DNA of 64,000 nt from NCBI RefSeq assembly GCF_001461825.1, contig NZ_LLZC01000018.1, positions 186,001 to 250,000 on the forward strand. Direction: 5' to 3'. The first letter of the stretch is position 1. Every line of letters starts with the position of its first letter. Below are positions 27,133-36,458 of this stretch, one piece after another. The position numbers were made by a program, and so were the translations under genes. The notes beneath the pieces are model-generated. The model was not told the origin of the DNA and did not search any database. It saw nothing but the letters and a program-made list of their open reading frames with translations. This stretch comes from Bacillus velezensis (GTDB lineage: Bacteria; Bacillota; Bacilli; Bacillales; Bacillaceae).

Positions 27133-27936
27133 ATGAACTCATTATCGGCGGAACAGCTTACTGTCGGTTATGGTGACCGTTTGATAGCGAAAGAATTGGA
27201 TATCGCCATCCCGAAAGGAAAAATTACAACGCTGATCGGTCCGAACGGCTGCGGAAAATCGACGGTTCTCAAAACGATGTCAAGAATCATGAAACCGAAA
27301 TCCGGCGCCGTCTATTTAAACGGACAGGCGATCATGCAAAAATCCACGAAGGACATCGCCAAGGAAATGGCAATTCTTCCGCAGACGCCTGAAGCGCCGA
27401 GCGGGCTGACGGTGTACGAACTTGTTTCTTACGGCAGGTTTCCGCATCAGTCCGGAATGGGCCGTTTGAGTGATAAAGACCGTGACATGATCAAATGGGC
27501 GCTTGAAGAGACGGGGATGGCCGAATTTTACGACCGGCCGATCGAAGCGCTTTCCGGGGGACAGCGGCAGCGTGTGTGGATCGCCATGGCGCTCGCTCAA
27601 GAAACGGAGCTGCTGCTTCTTGATGAACCGACCACTTATTTAGATCTCGCCCATCAGCTTGAAATTTTGCAGCTGCTGGACAAATTAAACAAGGAGCAGG
27701 GCCGCACCATTTTAATGGTCATTCATGATCTGAACCATGCCGCCCGTTTTTCCCATTACATGATCGCCCTGAAAAAAGGGCGCGTCATCAAGGAAGGAAC
27801 GGCGGAGGAAGTCATGACTCCCGGCATATTGGAAGACGTTTTCCAAATTGACGCACAGATTGTAAAAGATCCGCGCACGAACAAACCGGTCTGCTTAACC
27901 TACGATTTAATCCGGCATGAAAACGCAACGGTATGA
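27133..27936 (+). CDS. fhuC: Ferric hydroxamate ABC ATPase FhuC
   Basis: ATPase of 267 aa that drives FhuBG. Walker A GPNGCGKSTV, Q-loop ILPQTPE, signature LSGGQRQRVWIAMALAQ, Walker B LLLLDEPTTYLD, switch His in MVIHDLNHA. RBS GAGGAAGGAGG. Very similar to YusV encoded at 59796. Ends at a strong terminator. Confidence 0.95.
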   Translation: MNSLSAEQLTVGYGDRLIAKELDIAIPKGKITTLIGPNGCGKSTVLKTMSRIMKPKSGAVYLNGQAIMQKSTKDIAKEMAILPQTPEAPSGLTVYELVSYGRFPHQSGMGRLSDKDRDMIKWALEETGMAEFYDRPIEALSGGQRQRVWIAMALAQETELLLLDEPTTYLDLAHQLEILQLLDKLNKEQGRTILMVIHDLNHAARFSHYMIALKKGRVIKEGTAEEVMTPGILEDVFQIDAQIVKDPRTNKPVCLTYDLIRHENATV

Positions 27937-27940
27937 TGAA

Positions 27941-27976
27941 AAAAAACGCAGAGCCATTCCGGCCTGCGTTTTTTTT
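27941..27976. terminator. Bidirectional terminator fhuC / rsiO
   Basis: AAAAAACGCAG/CTGCGTTTTTT stem with a 12-nt loop between convergent genes. Confidence 0.92.
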
Positions 27977-28397
27977 ATTGCGCCCGGGGCTGCTTTTGTC
28001 CGGAGACGCATTTATCCAAAACGAAAAAAACTCCCGCCACAATCAGCTCCTCCGTCGTTGACAGCCAAATCTTTTCAATCAGTTTATCCGTCGTATACGC
28101 GGTCATCCAGAGGAACAGCAGCTGAACGGTGCTGGCTAAAAGGAGAAAAGGCAGCCTGCCCGTCCCAAAAAAGGTAAAGCTATGTATCATCAGCCGCTCA
28201 AGCGGTTCAAAACATAAACCGAGAAGAATAAAAAGCACGGAAAAAAGCAGGACGTACGCCATCGATCCGTAGCTCGTCCCGGCTAATGAAAATACAGCCA
28301 TCATCACGATAAAATACCCGAATAATACGGCAGCGGCTGCCAGGGCATACCGGAGCACCTGAAGAAATAACATTTTCGTCCCGTTTTGATTGATCAT
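27975..28397 (-). CDS. rsiO: RsiO (YvrL), membrane anti-sigma-O factor
   Basis: Small membrane protein of 140 aa with four hydrophobic helices (residues about 8-35, 43-62, 80-100, 114-130) and short hydrophilic ends. In B. subtilis YvrL holds SigO-RsoA inactive at neutral pH. Encoded directly after oxdC on the same strand, separated by 69 bases with a perfect hairpin. RBS AAAAGGAG. Confidence 0.9.
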   Translation of the reverse strand: MINQNGTKMLFLQVLRYALAAAAVLFGYFIVMMAVFSLAGTSYGSMAYVLLFSVLFILLGLCFEPLERLMIHSFTFFGTGRLPFLLLASTVQLLFLWMTAYTTDKLIEKIWLSTTEELIVAGVFFVLDKCVSGQKQPRAQ

Positions 28398-28424
28398 CTG
28401 TTCAGCTCCTTTTCACACAGAGGA

Positions 28425-28452
28425 GACTTGCAGAGACGGAACTCTGCAAGTC
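28425..28452. other. Perfect hairpin between oxdC and rsiO
   Basis: 11-bp perfect arms GACTTGCAGAG and CTCTGCAAGTC with a 6-nt loop; outer CACACA/TGTGTG can extend it. No U-run follows on the minus strand, so it is more likely a partial terminator, processing or RNA-stability element that sets the oxdC to rsiO ratio. Confidence 0.75.
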
Positions 28453-28466
28453 GATGTGTGTCTTCT

Positions 28467-29627
28467 TCAGCATTTCTTTTTGACGACAGGGTGTTTCTCT
28501 TTTGAAAGAATATCCGTAAAGTCTTTGCCCAGATCCAGATGCTGCTGGACGAATTTCTCAGGAAGCATGGCAAGCCATTGGTTCAGGGACACATCGGCAT
28601 AGTGGTCATCCTTGAAGATTTCCAGGAAGACGAGCGGCTCATCTCCCAAATTTTCCACATAGTGGCCCATTGCGAACGGAACGTAACCGACATCCCCGGC
28701 CTGATAGTTAAATGTTCTTGCATGGCCGTCCGATGCAAAAACCGTCATCCGCCCTTTACCGGAAATATAATACTGCCATTCATGCGTGTTCGGATGCCAG
28801 TGCAGCTCTCTCATTGCGCCCGGTTCGACCACGACAAGCGCTGAAGCGATCGTTTTGGACACTTTGAAGTTTGTGGAATCCGCGATATATACTTTGCCGC
28901 CATCCGTCTCAGCAGTCGGGCCTTCATCCAGCAGGCGGTAAGTGAACGGATATGGCACTTCACCGTTCGGGCCTTCCACGATGTCATCTTTCAGCTTCCC
29001 GGGAACCGGCTCTTCAAAGATGTATTTTTCTTTCCCGGGCAGGCCGGCGAGGTCTTTTTCTGAAACCCCGAAGTTGTTGGCGATGACATCAAGCGGTGTG
29101 TGGGCAAGCCAGTCAGTCACTTGGAATGTGCTGTTTTCTGAGAAGGAACCGTCATCAAAAACCAAGAGGAATTCACAGCCTTCTTTCAGCGCCTGAATGG
29201 AGTGCGGCAGGCCTGACGGGAAGTACCACAGATCTCCTTCCTTCACGTCATCGATAAAACTGCGTCCCTGTTCATCAACAATCGTGACCCGCGCTTTGCC
29301 CGTCAGCATATATGCCCATTCCGCTTCTTTATGCCAGTGCAGCTCACGGATGGCGCCCGGTTTTAAACGCATGTTGACAGATGCCAGATTTTCAGAAATC
29401 GGCAGCTCGCGAACGGTCACCTCACGCGCGTATCCGCCCTTTTCCAGCCGATTGTGCACATCTGAGAAAGAGAATTTCATATTATCCACTGTGCCGTGAT
29501 CCGTTTCCGGCGGCGTCAGCATATCCGGATTTTGGCGGTCTCTTTCAAGGTTGCGCGGTATCGTGACGGTCGCCCCTTTGTCTCCTCTGATCGGCTGCGG
29601 GATATTGCAGTTGTTTTCTTTTGACAT
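28467..29627 (-). CDS. oxdC: Oxalate decarboxylase OxdC (YvrK)
   Basis: Bicupin Mn enzyme of 386 aa converting oxalate to formate and CO2, a proton-consuming reaction used in acid stress. Metal ligands are visible in cupin 1 (RELHWHKEAEWAY: H97, H99, E103, with H142 in SGLPHS) and cupin 2 (RELHWHPNTHEW, MGHYVEN). The catalytic lid SENST has E164, which marks decarboxylase and not oxidase activity. The C-terminus is KKKC. Known to depend on SigO; upstream on the minus strand TTGACTTTTCATCGGAAC near 29735-29718 is a candidate promoter region. Confidence 0.95.
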   Translation of the reverse strand: MSKENNCNIPQPIRGDKGATVTIPRNLERDRQNPDMLTPPETDHGTVDNMKFSFSDVHNRLEKGGYAREVTVRELPISENLASVNMRLKPGAIRELHWHKEAEWAYMLTGKARVTIVDEQGRSFIDDVKEGDLWYFPSGLPHSIQALKEGCEFLLVFDDGSFSENSTFQVTDWLAHTPLDVIANNFGVSEKDLAGLPGKEKYIFEEPVPGKLKDDIVEGPNGEVPYPFTYRLLDEGPTAETDGGKVYIADSTNFKVSKTIASALVVVEPGAMRELHWHPNTHEWQYYISGKGRMTVFASDGHARTFNYQAGDVGYVPFAMGHYVENLGDEPLVFLEIFKDDHYADVSLNQWLAMLPEKFVQQHLDLGKDFTDILSKEKHPVVKKKC

Positions 29628-29744
29628 GTAAATCGTCTCCTCTCAAGCTTTGTTTTTTCAGAAAGAGAATGTGAAAGGCCTTTCGTTTTCCCTTCTGCTT
29701 TGTTAAGTGATGCGTTCCGATGAAAAGTCAACTTCGTGTGAAAA

Positions 29745-29900
29745 TTAATTTTTCATTTTCTGATCTTTCAGTTCCGTCATCAGTTCGATCAGGGCGTCAA
29801 ACTTCTTCTCAAACCGTGTGAGAAGATACATGGCAATGAGAGCCGGAAAGCCGAGATTGCCGATCTGTCTGACCGTTTCTTCTATAAAAACCTGATCCAT
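29745..29900 (-). CDS. yvrJ: YvrJ, small phage-holin-like/YvrJ-family protein, 51 aa
   Basis: Starts with ATG 29900 after TCAGGAGGTGG. MDQVFIEETVRQIGNLG is followed by a hydrophobic helix FPALIAMYLLTRF and a charged tail EKKFDALIELMTELKDQ. The YvrJ family is short, with one membrane segment, and resembles BhlA/holin-like peptides. Divergent from sigO; part of the SigO neighbourhood in B. subtilis. Confidence 0.85.
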   Translation of the reverse strand: MDQVFIEETVRQIGNLGFPALIAMYLLTRFEKKFDALIELMTELKDQKMKN

Positions 29901-30099
29901 TATCAGCCACCTCCTGACTTGACCTGCAGTCATGTATATAAGTGAAAGAAAGAGCGGCTCCTGTAAACCTGATATCCCGGTTGAGGGTCTTTTTTTGTTC
30001 CGGCAAAACCGGGACATAAGGAATACGGAATCTTAGTCGGAAAGGAGTAGTTTACTTTTTTTTGCTTTCTTTCATTTAATTTAAATAGGGGGCGGTTTT

Positions 30100-30678
30100 A
30101 TGGACTATCAAGTTCTTTTACGGTCAAAATGCAAGGAAATTATGAAACATCCGATCGTTAAACATTTTTTAAGTGACCCAAAGCATTACGAGAAATTTAA
30201 AAATGTGCTGGAACATTCAGACGAGAAGGATGCAAAATCATTGGATGACCATTTTAAGCAGTTTTATAAGGAAATCCGGATCATCAAATATATGAACTCT
30301 ATGATCCGGATTTTCTCAATCGATTTTGACAAGCGCATCCGTAAAAATCAGAAGCGCTATCCGCTGACGGTGGATCAGCCGGAGGGAGGTGAAGCGCTTC
30401 CCTATGAAATGGGAAAAGACGCGTATGAAGAGTTTCTGCGGAAGCAGGGGGATTTGAGCCAGCATGTCCAAAACCGTGATTTATACGAAGCGCTTCAGAC
30501 GTTAACCGATAAGCAAAAAAGCGTGCTGACGAATATTTATCTTCACGGAGCGACGATGAAGGAGATTGCCGAGTCGCTGGGTGAATCACGGCAGAACATT
30601 TCTAATATTCATAAAAAAGGGCTCGATAATCTCAGAAAGCATCTGGACAAGCAAAAAAAGGGGGAAAATAAGCAGTGA
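30100..30678 (+). CDS. sigO: RNA polymerase sigma factor SigO (YvrI)
   Basis: One half of a split sigma factor, 192 aa. The C-terminal region has the sigma-4 type helix-turn-helix LTDKQKSVLTNIYLHGATMK and IAESLGESRQNISNIHKK (residues about 130-175), which reads -35 elements. Needs the co-sigma RsoA encoded next. RBS GGGGGCGG. The last four bases overlap rsoA (GTGA). Confidence 0.93.
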   Translation: MDYQVLLRSKCKEIMKHPIVKHFLSDPKHYEKFKNVLEHSDEKDAKSLDDHFKQFYKEIRIIKYMNSMIRIFSIDFDKRIRKNQKRYPLTVDQPEGGEALPYEMGKDAYEEFLRKQGDLSQHVQNRDLYEALQTLTDKQKSVLTNIYLHGATMKEIAESLGESRQNISNIHKKGLDNLRKHLDKQKKGENKQ

Positions 30679-30911
30679 ACGGGCCATTTGACTTCAGCAA
30701 AGAGAACACAGATACCGACGAAATGGAACTTTTGATTTCGCGTTTTTCGCCAATGATAAAAAAAAAACTGAGCAATACATCATACCAGGAAAGAGAAGAT
30801 CTTGAACAAGAATTGAAGATTAAAATAGTTGAAAAAGCGGACATGCTGTTATGCCAGGACGTGCCGGGTTTTTGGGAATTTATTCTTCATCTTATAAATG
30901 AAAGCTCCTGA
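30675..30911 (+). CDS. rsoA: Co-sigma factor RsoA (YvrHa)
   Basis: 78-aa product from GTG 30675. Sequence MELLISRFSPMIKKKLSNTS and YQEREDLEQELKIKIVEKAD resembles sigma region 2 (core binding and -10 recognition), complementing the SigO half. Translationally coupled to sigO by a 4-nt overlap. Confidence 0.9.
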   Translation: MNGPFDFSKENTDTDEMELLISRFSPMIKKKLSNTSYQEREDLEQELKIKIVEKADMLLCQDVPGFWEFILHLINESS

Positions 30912-30954
30912 CAAAAGCGGCGGAATGATGGATATTCCGCTCTGACAACGTGAG

Positions 30955-30990
30955 AAAAACGAGAAGAGATGTCCGGTCTCGTTTTTCTTT
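30955..30990 (+). terminator. Terminator after sigO-rsoA
   Basis: Stem AAAAACGAGA/TCTCGTTTTT, 12-nt loop, then a T-rich run. A second dyad GCGGAAT/ATTCCGC lies just upstream at about 30919-30940. Confidence 0.88.
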
Positions 30991-31083
30991 TCTGTTTCCC
31001 CGCAAGACCTCCGCACTAAAAAAGTACCAAATCTTATCCATATAATGATATGATGAAAAAAACAAAGAGAAAGGAACGTCCAA

Positions 31084-31803
31084 GTGGAAAATGCGTCAAT
31101 TTTAATTGTAGACGATGAGAAGGCGATCGTTGATATGGTCAAACGCGTTCTCGTCAAAGAAGGCTATCACAACATTAAGACAGCCGGAAGCGCTGAGGAA
31201 GCGATCGAGTTTGTTAAACATGAAACCGCGGATCTGCTCGTGCTGGATGTGATGATGGAAGGCATGTCCGGTTTTGAAGCATGCACCGAAATCCGGAATT
31301 ATACCGACGCTCCGATCTTTTTTCTGACTGCCCGTTCTTCTGATGCGGATAAGCTGTCAGGATTTGCATTGGGAGCTGACGATTATATAACAAAGCCGTT
31401 TAATCCGCTCGAATTGGCGGCGCGGATCAGGGCGACGTTAAAGAGAACCTATAAGCGCGAAGAGAAAACGGCGGTAAAGACGTATTCATACAGCCATTTT
31501 TCCTATTCACCGCAAAACGCCGAGCTGATCGTCGGGGGCGAGCCCGTCAGCTGCTCCGCACAGCTTCTGCAGCTGCTTCAATATTTCTGTGAACACCCTG
31601 ATGTGGTGCTCTCAAAAGATCAGATCTATGAAAAAGTATGGGGATATCCGTCTTACGGCGACAACAACACCGTCATGGTGCATATCCGCAAGCTCAGAGA
31701 AAAGATTGAAAAAGACCCCAGCAATCCGTCCTATATTGTAACGGTGCGCGGCCTCGGTTATCGGTTTATTCCCGATCAAGGAGAAAAAGGAACCCGCTCA
31801 TGA
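31084..31803 (+). CDS. yvrH: Response regulator YvrH (OmpR family)
   Basis: 239 aa from GTG 31084. Receiver domain with DD pair (VDDEKA), phosphoacceptor Asp in LLVLDVMMEGMSG (about D54) and conserved Lys in YITKPFNP. The C-terminal winged helix ends YIVTVRGLGYRFIPDQ. In B. subtilis YvrH controls the SigO module, wapA and autolysin genes. The stop overlaps the kinase start by 4 nt. Confidence 0.93.
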   Translation: MENASILIVDDEKAIVDMVKRVLVKEGYHNIKTAGSAEEAIEFVKHETADLLVLDVMMEGMSGFEACTEIRNYTDAPIFFLTARSSDADKLSGFALGADDYITKPFNPLELAARIRATLKRTYKREEKTAVKTYSYSHFSYSPQNAELIVGGEPVSCSAQLLQLLQYFCEHPDVVLSKDQIYEKVWGYPSYGDNNTVMVHIRKLREKIEKDPSNPSYIVTVRGLGYRFIPDQGEKGTRS

Positions 31804-33542
31804 GAATGCGCGGAAAATTTCTGCTCCACTTTTTCGGACAGCTGCTGCTTGTCATCCTGCTGATGTCCGTTTTGGCCGTCGCTTCTTTCTTCTATTTGGA
31901 TTGGCGTTTCAGCGAAGCGGAAGCCAATGCGGGACTGACCAAAGCGACGGCAGACTCGTTTGAAGCGTGGCTTGATAAAAATGAAGACGGCACATGGGAT
32001 GTCGATGAGTTTTTAAAGATGTCGGTCAGAAAGCAGAAGGGCTGGCTGCAGATCATTAATGACAATGAAAAAACGGACTACGCGTACAGAGTGCCGAAAG
32101 ACGTCCCGAGCCATTACAGCAGAAAAGACCTCTTATCCATTTATCAGTACCGGAATTTTGACAACTACAAGCTGAATTACTGGACGGTCACGATAAATGA
32201 TGAGACCTATTTGATTCTGTTCGGCTGGAAATCCGCCAGTGAGCAGCTTCTCACTTACATCGAATCACAGGAGCCATCCCTCGCTTCCCTTTCTCAATAT
32301 AAAAAAAGCACGATTGATTATATTAAACGGGAAAAAGGGGCGGTCTACCTTCTCGAAGACAGCGGCAGACTGCTCGGGGATATCAACAGCACGAAAAAAG
32401 AACGGAACACCGTCAATGAGCTTGAATTGCTGAAATACAGTTCCAAGCCGTGGAATTACAAACGGGAAATTTCTTTTAAAAGACTCGATAAAACGAAATG
32501 GATGGTCGCGTCGGTGCCGAACCCCGTGTACATCCCCGATCACGAGTTTAACAAATCATTTTTGAGAAATGTGTTGAAAACCCTCTTCCTCTTGATCGGA
32601 ATCCTGGTATTTATGATCTGCATCCTGACCATCTGGTACTCTTTCCGTTTCGGCTGGCCGCTGTTTCATACCATCAAATGGCTCGTCAATTTATCAAAGG
32701 GCCGGCTTGAAGAGCCGAAGAACCGCAAAGGACAGCCTGTCAGCAAAAACAAAAAAGGCAAAACAAAGCAGCCGTTCCGCTTTTTCGCCGAGATTTTCGA
32801 ATCGATGGATCAGCTGACCGACACGCTGAAGCGGGATAAGAAAAACAGAGAAAAAATCCAGGCGACAAGGGAAGAATGGATCGCCGGGCTGAGCCATGAC
32901 TTAAAAACCCCGCTGAGCACGATTTACGGCTACAGCATGATGCTTGAATCGAAGCAATACGACTGGACCCCGGAAGAAGTCAAAGAAATGGGGCAGATCG
33001 TCCGGGAAAAATCAGAATATATGTCCAAGCTGATTGAGGACTTAAACTTAACATACCGCCTCAAAAACGCGGCCCTCCCGATCGAACGGCGGCTGATCAA
33101 CGTCGTGCCGTTTATCAGAAACGTCACGAACGATTTCACGAAAAATACGTTCTCGGAAGGCTATGACATCGCCTTTGAAACCAAAAAGGAAGACATTCTT
33201 TTCGCCATTGATGAAGCGTGGTTCCGCCGTATTCTGGAGAATCTGCTGGCAAACGCGGTTAAGCATAATAAGAAAGGGACCGCCATTCGGGTCGTGCTTG
33301 AGGAATCAGCCGAACAGCTCATTCTGAAGGTGAAAGATAACGGAAGAGGAATGGACGACGAAACGATTCACCAGCTGTTTAACCGTTATTACCGGGGAAC
33401 GAATACGAAGGGGCCGTCAGAAGGAACGGGACTCGGGCTCGCCATTGCCAAAGAGCTGGTACACCTTCATAACGGAACCATCCATGTCAACAGCAGAATC
33501 AGCGCCGGAACGGTGATTACGATTCTTTTTAAAAAAGATTGA
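31800..33542 (+). CDS. yvrG: Sensor histidine kinase YvrG
   Basis: Membrane kinase of 580 aa. Two membrane helices (about 10-30 and 260-282) frame an extracellular sensor region. The phosphoacceptor helix is AGLSHDLKTPLSTIYGYSMM (His about residue 364), followed by the N box ENLLANAVKHN and G boxes DNGRGMD and GTGLGLAIA. Partner of YvrH; ATGA overlap. Confidence 0.93.
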   Translation: MRMRGKFLLHFFGQLLLVILLMSVLAVASFFYLDWRFSEAEANAGLTKATADSFEAWLDKNEDGTWDVDEFLKMSVRKQKGWLQIINDNEKTDYAYRVPKDVPSHYSRKDLLSIYQYRNFDNYKLNYWTVTINDETYLILFGWKSASEQLLTYIESQEPSLASLSQYKKSTIDYIKREKGAVYLLEDSGRLLGDINSTKKERNTVNELELLKYSSKPWNYKREISFKRLDKTKWMVASVPNPVYIPDHEFNKSFLRNVLKTLFLLIGILVFMICILTIWYSFRFGWPLFHTIKWLVNLSKGRLEEPKNRKGQPVSKNKKGKTKQPFRFFAEIFESMDQLTDTLKRDKKNREKIQATREEWIAGLSHDLKTPLSTIYGYSMMLESKQYDWTPEEVKEMGQIVREKSEYMSKLIEDLNLTYRLKNAALPIERRLINVVPFIRNVTNDFTKNTFSEGYDIAFETKKEDILFAIDEAWFRRILENLLANAVKHNKKGTAIRVVLEESAEQLILKVKDNGRGMDDETIHQLFNRYYRGTNTKGPSEGTGLGLAIAKELVHLHNGTIHVNSRISAGTVITILFKKD

Positions 33543-33605
33543 GTTTGGACGCCGCTTTGTCGGGAATAACAATAGAAGACTGACAAGCAAAAGAGGTGTT
33601 CACAC

Positions 33606-34484
33606 ATGGAAGCAGCATTACGAGCAGATACGAGAGCGGTTATCGGAGAAGGCCCTTTATGGGACAAGGACAAGCAATGCCTGTACTGGGTGGATATACT
33701 GGGCAGCCAGCTCCATATCTTCACTCCGGCTGACGGAATCAACCGTTCCGTTAAATTCAAATCATTTGTCACAGCTCTGGCCTTGTATTCAAAGGAAGAG
33801 CTGGTGATGACGATGAAAGACGGTTTTTACCTGTACAATCTTCGGGAAGATACATTGACGAAGATGAAGCAGCCGAGAGACATGCGGGAAGATATCCGTT
33901 TCAATGACGCAAAATGCGACCCGTCCGGCAGATTATGGGCGGGAACGACGAGCATGGAAGGCAAAGAAGAGGAGGCTTCGCTGTACCGTCTGAATACGGA
34001 CGGCAGCCTTGCCAAAATAAAAGACCAGGTCTCCACCTCGAACGGTTTGGATTGGGATCGGGACCGAAACTTGATGTACTATATCGACACTCCGACGCAG
34101 GAAATCGTCTGTTATGCATACGATCCTGAAACCAGAGCCGTATCAGATCCGAAAACGGTCTACCGCTTTCCGGAGTCGCAAGGATCTCCCGACGGAATGA
34201 CCATTGACCGTGACGGAATGCTGTGGGTGGCTCTGTTCGGAGGCGGCCGTGCCGTCCGGATTGACCCGTTTTTGCATAAGGAAATTGCATCTATCGAAGT
34301 TCCGGCGAAATACGTCACCTGCTGCGCGTTCGGAGGCAGAGACTTGAACACGTTATACATTACGACCGCAACGGAAAAATTGACGGAAGCCGAAAGACTT
34401 GAGCAGCCGCATGCGGGCGGCCTGTTTTCAGCAGAGCTTGAGACGGGCGGCTGGGAGCCGGTTCCGTTTGCAGGCATGATGTAA
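33606..34484 (+). CDS. yvrE: SMP-30/gluconolactonase-family protein YvrE
   Basis: Six-bladed beta-propeller lactonase of 292 aa. Metal-binding residues of the family are visible: E16 in GEGPLWDKDKQCLYWVD, N in STSNGLDWD, D in GSPDGMTIDRDG. Probably hydrolyses a sugar lactone, but the substrate is unproven. RBS AGAGGTG. Single gene with its own terminator. Confidence 0.9.
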   Translation: MEAALRADTRAVIGEGPLWDKDKQCLYWVDILGSQLHIFTPADGINRSVKFKSFVTALALYSKEELVMTMKDGFYLYNLREDTLTKMKQPRDMREDIRFNDAKCDPSGRLWAGTTSMEGKEEEASLYRLNTDGSLAKIKDQVSTSNGLDWDRDRNLMYYIDTPTQEIVCYAYDPETRAVSDPKTVYRFPESQGSPDGMTIDRDGMLWVALFGGGRAVRIDPFLHKEIASIEVPAKYVTCCAFGGRDLNTLYITTATEKLTEAERLEQPHAGGLFSAELETGGWEPVPFAGMM

Positions 34485-34531
34485 AAAAAGCCCTGGCATA
34501 TGGGGAAGTTCCCATTGTGCCGGGCTTTTTT
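34484..34531. terminator. Terminator between yvrE and yvrD
   Basis: AAAAAAAGCCCTGGCA and TGCCGGGCTTTTTT arms with inner GGGGAA/TTCCC pairing; T-runs on both strands; convergent genes. Confidence 0.9.
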
Positions 34532-34534
34532 GTG

Positions 34535-35326
34535 TTAAATGGAGCGGATGATGCCGCCTTCAACCCGCTGTGCGGTGCCGTTAATGGCAGAAGCCGCTGA
34601 TGAAGCGAGAAATACAATCGTATTGGCGACTTCTTCCGGGGTTGCATAGCGCTGAATCAATGATGTCGGTTCATTCACTTTAAAATAATCCCGGACGAAG
34701 CTGTCCGTGTCTTCTCCGGCAGCCTTTGCGGCTCCTTCCATGTAAGAAGCGACGCCTTCGGTCCATGTCGGTCCCGGCAGCACGGAGTTGACCGTGACAT
34801 TTGTGCCTTTCGTCATTTCCGCCATTCCCCGGGACAAGCTGATTAACGCCGTTTTCGTCATTGAATACGGAATCATTTGCGCAAGCGGTTTGACTCCGGC
34901 TTCACTGGAGATGTTCAGAATCCGTCCGCTGTTTCTTTCGAGCATTTGCGGCAGAAAACGCCGGCACAGGCGCACGGCGCTCATAACATTCACTTCAAAA
35001 TACCGAGTCCATTCGTCATCAGACACCTCAGCGAAGTCCTTTACTTCAAAAAAACCGAGATTATTGACGAGAATATCGACTTCCCCGATTCCGCCGGCGC
35101 GCTTGATCAAGTCATCCGCCTCATCCTGACGCGATAAATCCGCAGCGATGCCGTGAACCGTTCCGTAAGCGGTAAGCTCCTCAACCGTCCGTTCCACAGT
35201 TTCTTTTTTTCTTCCGTTTACAATCACCTCGGCGCCTTCGGCTAAAAAGCTTTTTGCCGCGGCTTTTCCGATGCCTGAAGTTGATCCTGTAATCAACACG
35301 AGCTTTCGTTCAAGCTGTAATTCCAT
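34535..35326 (-). CDS. yvrD: SDR-family oxidoreductase YvrD
   Basis: Short-chain dehydrogenase of 263 aa. NAD(P) motif TGSTSGIGKAAA (residues about 13-24), NNLGFF, catalytic Ser in LNISSEAG and YxxxK in YSMTKTALI. R in NGRKK after beta-2 favours NADPH. Substrate unknown. RBS AGGAGG. Confidence 0.92.
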   Translation of the reverse strand: MELQLERKLVLITGSTSGIGKAAAKSFLAEGAEVIVNGRKKETVERTVEELTAYGTVHGIAADLSRQDEADDLIKRAGGIGEVDILVNNLGFFEVKDFAEVSDDEWTRYFEVNVMSAVRLCRRFLPQMLERNSGRILNISSEAGVKPLAQMIPYSMTKTALISLSRGMAEMTKGTNVTVNSVLPGPTWTEGVASYMEGAAKAAGEDTDSFVRDYFKVNEPTSLIQRYATPEEVANTIVFLASSAASAINGTAQRVEGGIIRSI

Positions 35327-35513
35327 GATAATCCTCCTTTTTACACCATTGTGTAACAGTATACATGATGAATTTTAGTGTGTACGAACAATTTGCTTTC
35401 ATGCAAAAAGGCCGGATATACAAGCCTTAAAGACTTATAGTATAATTACTGCGAAAAAAGGATACGAATGTCAAAGAGACAACCGTTTACCATAATCAGG
35501 GGGAGTTAAAAGA

Positions 35514-36458
35514 ATGAAGAAGATCACTGCCGTCTGGGCGACGCTCTTGGTCACCGCCTTTGTGATCGCCGGCTGTTCCGGCGCACAGGAAGAAGGAAGC
35601 GCGGCCAAACAAAAAGCCGTCTCAACCGAAGCATTCCCGGTAACCATTAAGGATGCCGCGAACGAAAAAGTAACCATAAAGCAGGCACCGGAAAAAATCG
35701 TTTCCCTCATGCCGAGCAATACGGAAATTACATACGCGCTCGGACTGGGAGATAAGGTCGCAGGCGTCACGACAAATGATACATATCCGAAAGAAGCGGT
35801 AAAAAAACCGAAAGTCGGAGATATGAATGTGAACGCTGAAAAAGTCATCGCGCTGAAGCCGGATCTCGTGCTTGCCCACGCGTCCTCTATGTCCGCTTCC
35901 GCCGATGCGATGAAGCAACTGAAAGATGCGGGCATCACCGTCTTAACGGTCAATGATGCGCAATCGTTCCAAGACGTGTACAAATCAATCAGCATGATCG
36001 GAAAAGCGGCCGGCAAAGAAAAGCAGGCGGATAAGCTGATCAAATCGATGAAATCCGACCTTTCCGGCATAGAAAAGAAAGCGGCGGCCATTTCTGAAAA
36101 AGACGAAAAGAAAGTATTCGTCGAAGTGTCTCCTGACGGCTACACGACGGGGAAAGGCACGTTTATGAACGAAATGCTTAAAGATATACACGCGAAAAAC
36201 GCCGCCGGCAGCCAGACCGGCTGGGTGCAATTGACGGATGAAGCAATTGTCAAAATGAATCCGGACGTCATCATTACGACAGACGGCGTAAAGGCCGCTG
36301 AAGTGGAAAAACGCGCCGGCTGGGGTGCCGTCAATGCGGTCAAACACCACAATGTCTATTCTGTTGATCCTGACCTTGTCACACGCTCAGGCCCGCGCCT
36401 TGTCAAAGGGGTCGAGAAGCTTGCAGAAAGCGTTTATCCTGAAACGTTTAAAAAGTAA
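35514..36458 (+). CDS. btuF: Cobalamin-binding lipoprotein BtuF (YvrC)
   Basis: Vitamin B12 binding lipoprotein of 314 aa; lipobox VIAGC, Cys about residue 20. The class III binding fold begins EKIVSLMPSNTEITYALGLG, the typical BtuF start. RBS AGGGGGAG. First gene of the btuFCD-pduO operon. No cobalamin riboswitch could be recognised in the 180 bases upstream; TATAAT at about 35440 is the likely -10. Confidence 0.92.
   Translation: MKKITAVWATLLVTAFVIAGCSGAQEEGSAAKQKAVSTEAFPVTIKDAANEKVTIKQAPEKIVSLMPSNTEITYALGLGDKVAGVTTNDTYPKEAVKKPKVGDMNVNAEKVIALKPDLVLAHASSMSASADAMKQLKDAGITVLTVNDAQSFQDVYKSISMIGKAAGKEKQADKLIKSMKSDLSGIEKKAAAISEKDEKKVFVEVSPDGYTTGKGTFMNEMLKDIHAKNAAGSQTGWVQLTDEAIVKMNPDVIITTDGVKAAEVEKRAGWGAVNAVKHHNVYSVDPDLVTRSGPRLVKGVEKLAESVYPETFKK

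Noticed and set aside
30299..30589. Antisense open frame over sigO
   Set aside because: Shadow of sigO; no start context and no family features.
35330..35513. Cobalamin riboswitch before btuF
   Set aside because: The region is short and the conserved GCCACTG-type box could not be found.
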